This document shows positions 62,385-64,000 of a stretch of DNA of 64,000 nucleotides, piece by piece; within the stretch, counting starts at the first letter, position 1; each line of letters opens with the position of its first letter. This stretch comes from Bicyclus anynana (lineage: Eukaryota > Arthropoda > Insecta > Lepidoptera > Nymphalidae): NCBI RefSeq assembly GCF_947172395.1, contig NC_069086.1:18613572-18677571 (forward strand), read 5' to 3'. Under the pieces are notes generated by a model. The model was not told the origin of the DNA. It was given only the letters and a program-made list of their open reading frames with translations, and did not search any database. The translations under genes were made by a program, and so were the position numbers.

Positions 62385-62703
62385 TTTTTTATTAATATTT
62401 ACAAATTAGCCCTTGACTACAATCTCACCTGATGGTAAGTGATGATGCAGTCTAAGATGGAAGCGGGCTAACTTGCTAGGAGGAGGATGAAAATCCACAC
62501 CCCTTTTGGTTTCTACACGACATCGTACCAGAACGCTAAATCGCTTGGCGGTACGTCTTTGTCGGTAGGGTGGTAACTAACCGCGGCCTCCCACCAGCCA
62601 GACCTGGACCAATTAAGAAAATCCCAATCGGACCAGCCGGGGATCGAACCCAGGACCTCCGTTTTGTAAATCCGCCGCGCATGCCACTGCGACACGAAGG
62701 CCG
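62385..62703 (-). repeat. tRNA-derived SINE, family B, full length
   Basis: On + it starts near ACAAATTAGCCCTTGACTAC and ends at the tRNA-like head GGGGATCGAACCCAGGACCT. Same family as 41003-41303, opposite strand. Confidence 0.85.
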
Positions 62704-64000
62704 TCAAAACTGATATTGAAAACATAATATTTACTTAATTATGTAACTAAGGTAAAGTTGAGTTAGAAATTCGTGCTATTTGACTATAACTATTAGACTA
62801 GAATTATAGGTACCTTATTATATTATAGTGCTCGATACAAATGCAAATATTATTACCCTAACCCGGCTAATTCGCACTTACTAGCATTGTAGATCTAAAT
62901 CAATCCAGAAATATAATATGTATTTATCTATAATGCCTCTCTAATATAAGATACGTATCTAATATGAGTGAGACAGGCTAGAGGATTGTACTGCCTAATT
63001 AGTCCTTGTGATGATGAAATATAAACACCAAAAAACTCACGTAGGTACGAGTATTTAATAAAGATCATTGGTTCGATCCCCACCAGGGCTAGTGTCGTAC
63101 CAATTCTTAACAGTCTTCATGACTAATTAAAAAAAATCTATATTGATTTCGATTAATTTACAGTATTACAAGTAAATTGAACTAACAAGGATACAAGATA
63201 GACTGAAGATATCTGATAATCTGTTTGTCCGTCCAAGGCAATACACAAACACTCCGTGTATCTATTTGCCCGCAGCGCTGCAGTGTTTGCCCACCACTCA
63301 CTGTTTTATTGTTTTTTGACTGCTATCTGCAACTATTGCCCGCTATCTCGAGTAGGTTGGATGACCAGGTTTTTAATGTTTGTATTACTGTGAAGTAACT
63401 TTTCCGGGACGTGTTTCGAAATGTTAACTTATTGAGTTACCTGGACATTATGTCGTATGTTACGATATACATTATCGATTGGTTCAATACAATCACTTGA
63501 TGGTAACAGACACTAGCGCGTCAAAACTCAGGCGGAGTAATGTGGCTAATCTCATTTGTTCGCTTATCAAACAACGAAAGTTATACCTAAAATTGTCTAC
63601 AATGTCGTAATGTATTCAGGAAGTCTAAAACTATACACATAAATATATCAGTGGCTCAGTGGAATAGCTTAGTTCGGATCACTTTTTTCGGTGATGTATT
63701 GTCTATATCCCGCTCTCCTAAAATACCAAGAGACCTACTGCTAAAAGTAATACAACGCTCATAATTATGTACATAATGAAGAAGGTACCTTTCAATAGAC
63801 TTGTTAGTATTTAACTATAGTTAACATAAATAGAGTTAACTACAAGTATGCTCGGTTAACTTTGTGGTGAAATTTTAAACGCTGTAAACATACGATCCGC
63901 AGCATCCATAAAATAGCTAACTGTCTACATAAATATGGCGTCTACAATTGCAAAGAAAAAGTGCGGAGATCATTGATATAATATAGTCGAAGATATTAAA

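Larger units (their letters stand above)
55794..64000 (+). other. Eip74EF: Third segment of the giant E74 intron, continuing off the window
   Basis: Non-coding to the window end, with SINE, Helitron-like and inverted-repeat elements. It includes GC-rich patches at 56985-57070, 57630-57720 and 61115-61320. No ETS-domain exon was found. Confidence 0.5.

Noticed and set aside
62430..62460. GGTAAGTGATG as a further donor or ratchet site
   Set aside because: It lies in the family B SINE body and is not preceded by a pyrimidine tract and AG.
63060..63095. tRNA gene from GGTTCGATCCCCACC
   Set aside because: Only a B-box-like stretch is present, with no acceptor stem or A box; a SINE relic.
1..64000. 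CRISPR array, operon, phage or bacterial defence system
   Set aside because: Spliced genes, tRNA-derived SINEs and LINE tails show an insect nuclear genome; no regularly spaced direct repeats were seen.

Overview
This window is moth or butterfly (Lepidoptera) genomic DNA. It is AT-rich and almost entirely non-coding. It is crowded with short interspersed elements of lepidopteran style: tRNA-derived SINEs, RTE-type LINE tails, Helitron-like fragments with CTAG ends, and small inverted-repeat elements. Genus and species cannot be read from the sequence.

The one recognisable gene is the 5' part of the ecdysone early gene Eip74EF (E74), on the + strand. Three coding exons (4764-4838, 5296-5547, 6029-6383) splice cleanly in phases 0, 0 and 1. 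They encode the first 227 residues plus one split glycine. The identity rests on a start matching the remembered fly E74 N-terminus (MPFI..., DNEGRMV), an acidic block ending VEIK|QEENNN, and an ANPLLAEKL block. The ETS DNA-binding domain is not here and must lie beyond base 64000, so the intron after 6383 is at least 57.6 kb. A leader with upstream ORFs precedes the start codon, and a GC-rich possible leader exon lies near 3.1-3.2 kb.

At the left edge, on the - strand, is the first coding exon (562-856) of an unrecognised small charged protein. A DRE-type TATCGATA promoter motif lies about 100 bp upstream of its start codon.

The most interesting signal is inside the giant E74 intron. Two sites, at 26303 and 55743, read as a polypyrimidine tract and AG followed at once by GTAAGT or GTAAGA, the signature of recursive-splicing ratchet points. 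Each is followed within 29 or 51 nt by a second, perfect GTAAGT donor, the arrangement of a recursive-splice exon. The 51-nt version is open and keeps the reading frame (phase 1 to 1, 17 extra residues). The 29-nt version breaks the frame. If both were included, translation would stop early. This suggests stepwise removal of the intron, with one optional in-frame microexon, in a hormone timer gene whose length matters. None of this can be proved without RNA data.

The rest of the intron (6.4-64 kb) holds eight copies of one tRNA-derived SINE, three of a second SINE, several RTE LINE tails, a CR1/jockey-type LINE C-terminus, many Helitron-like ends, two opposed copies of an inverted-repeat element, two copies of a GC-rich inverted-repeat element, foldback elements and striking perfect hairpins. 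It also holds several GC-rich islands that do not look like repeats and could be alternative promoters (for example for another E74 isoform) or enhancers.
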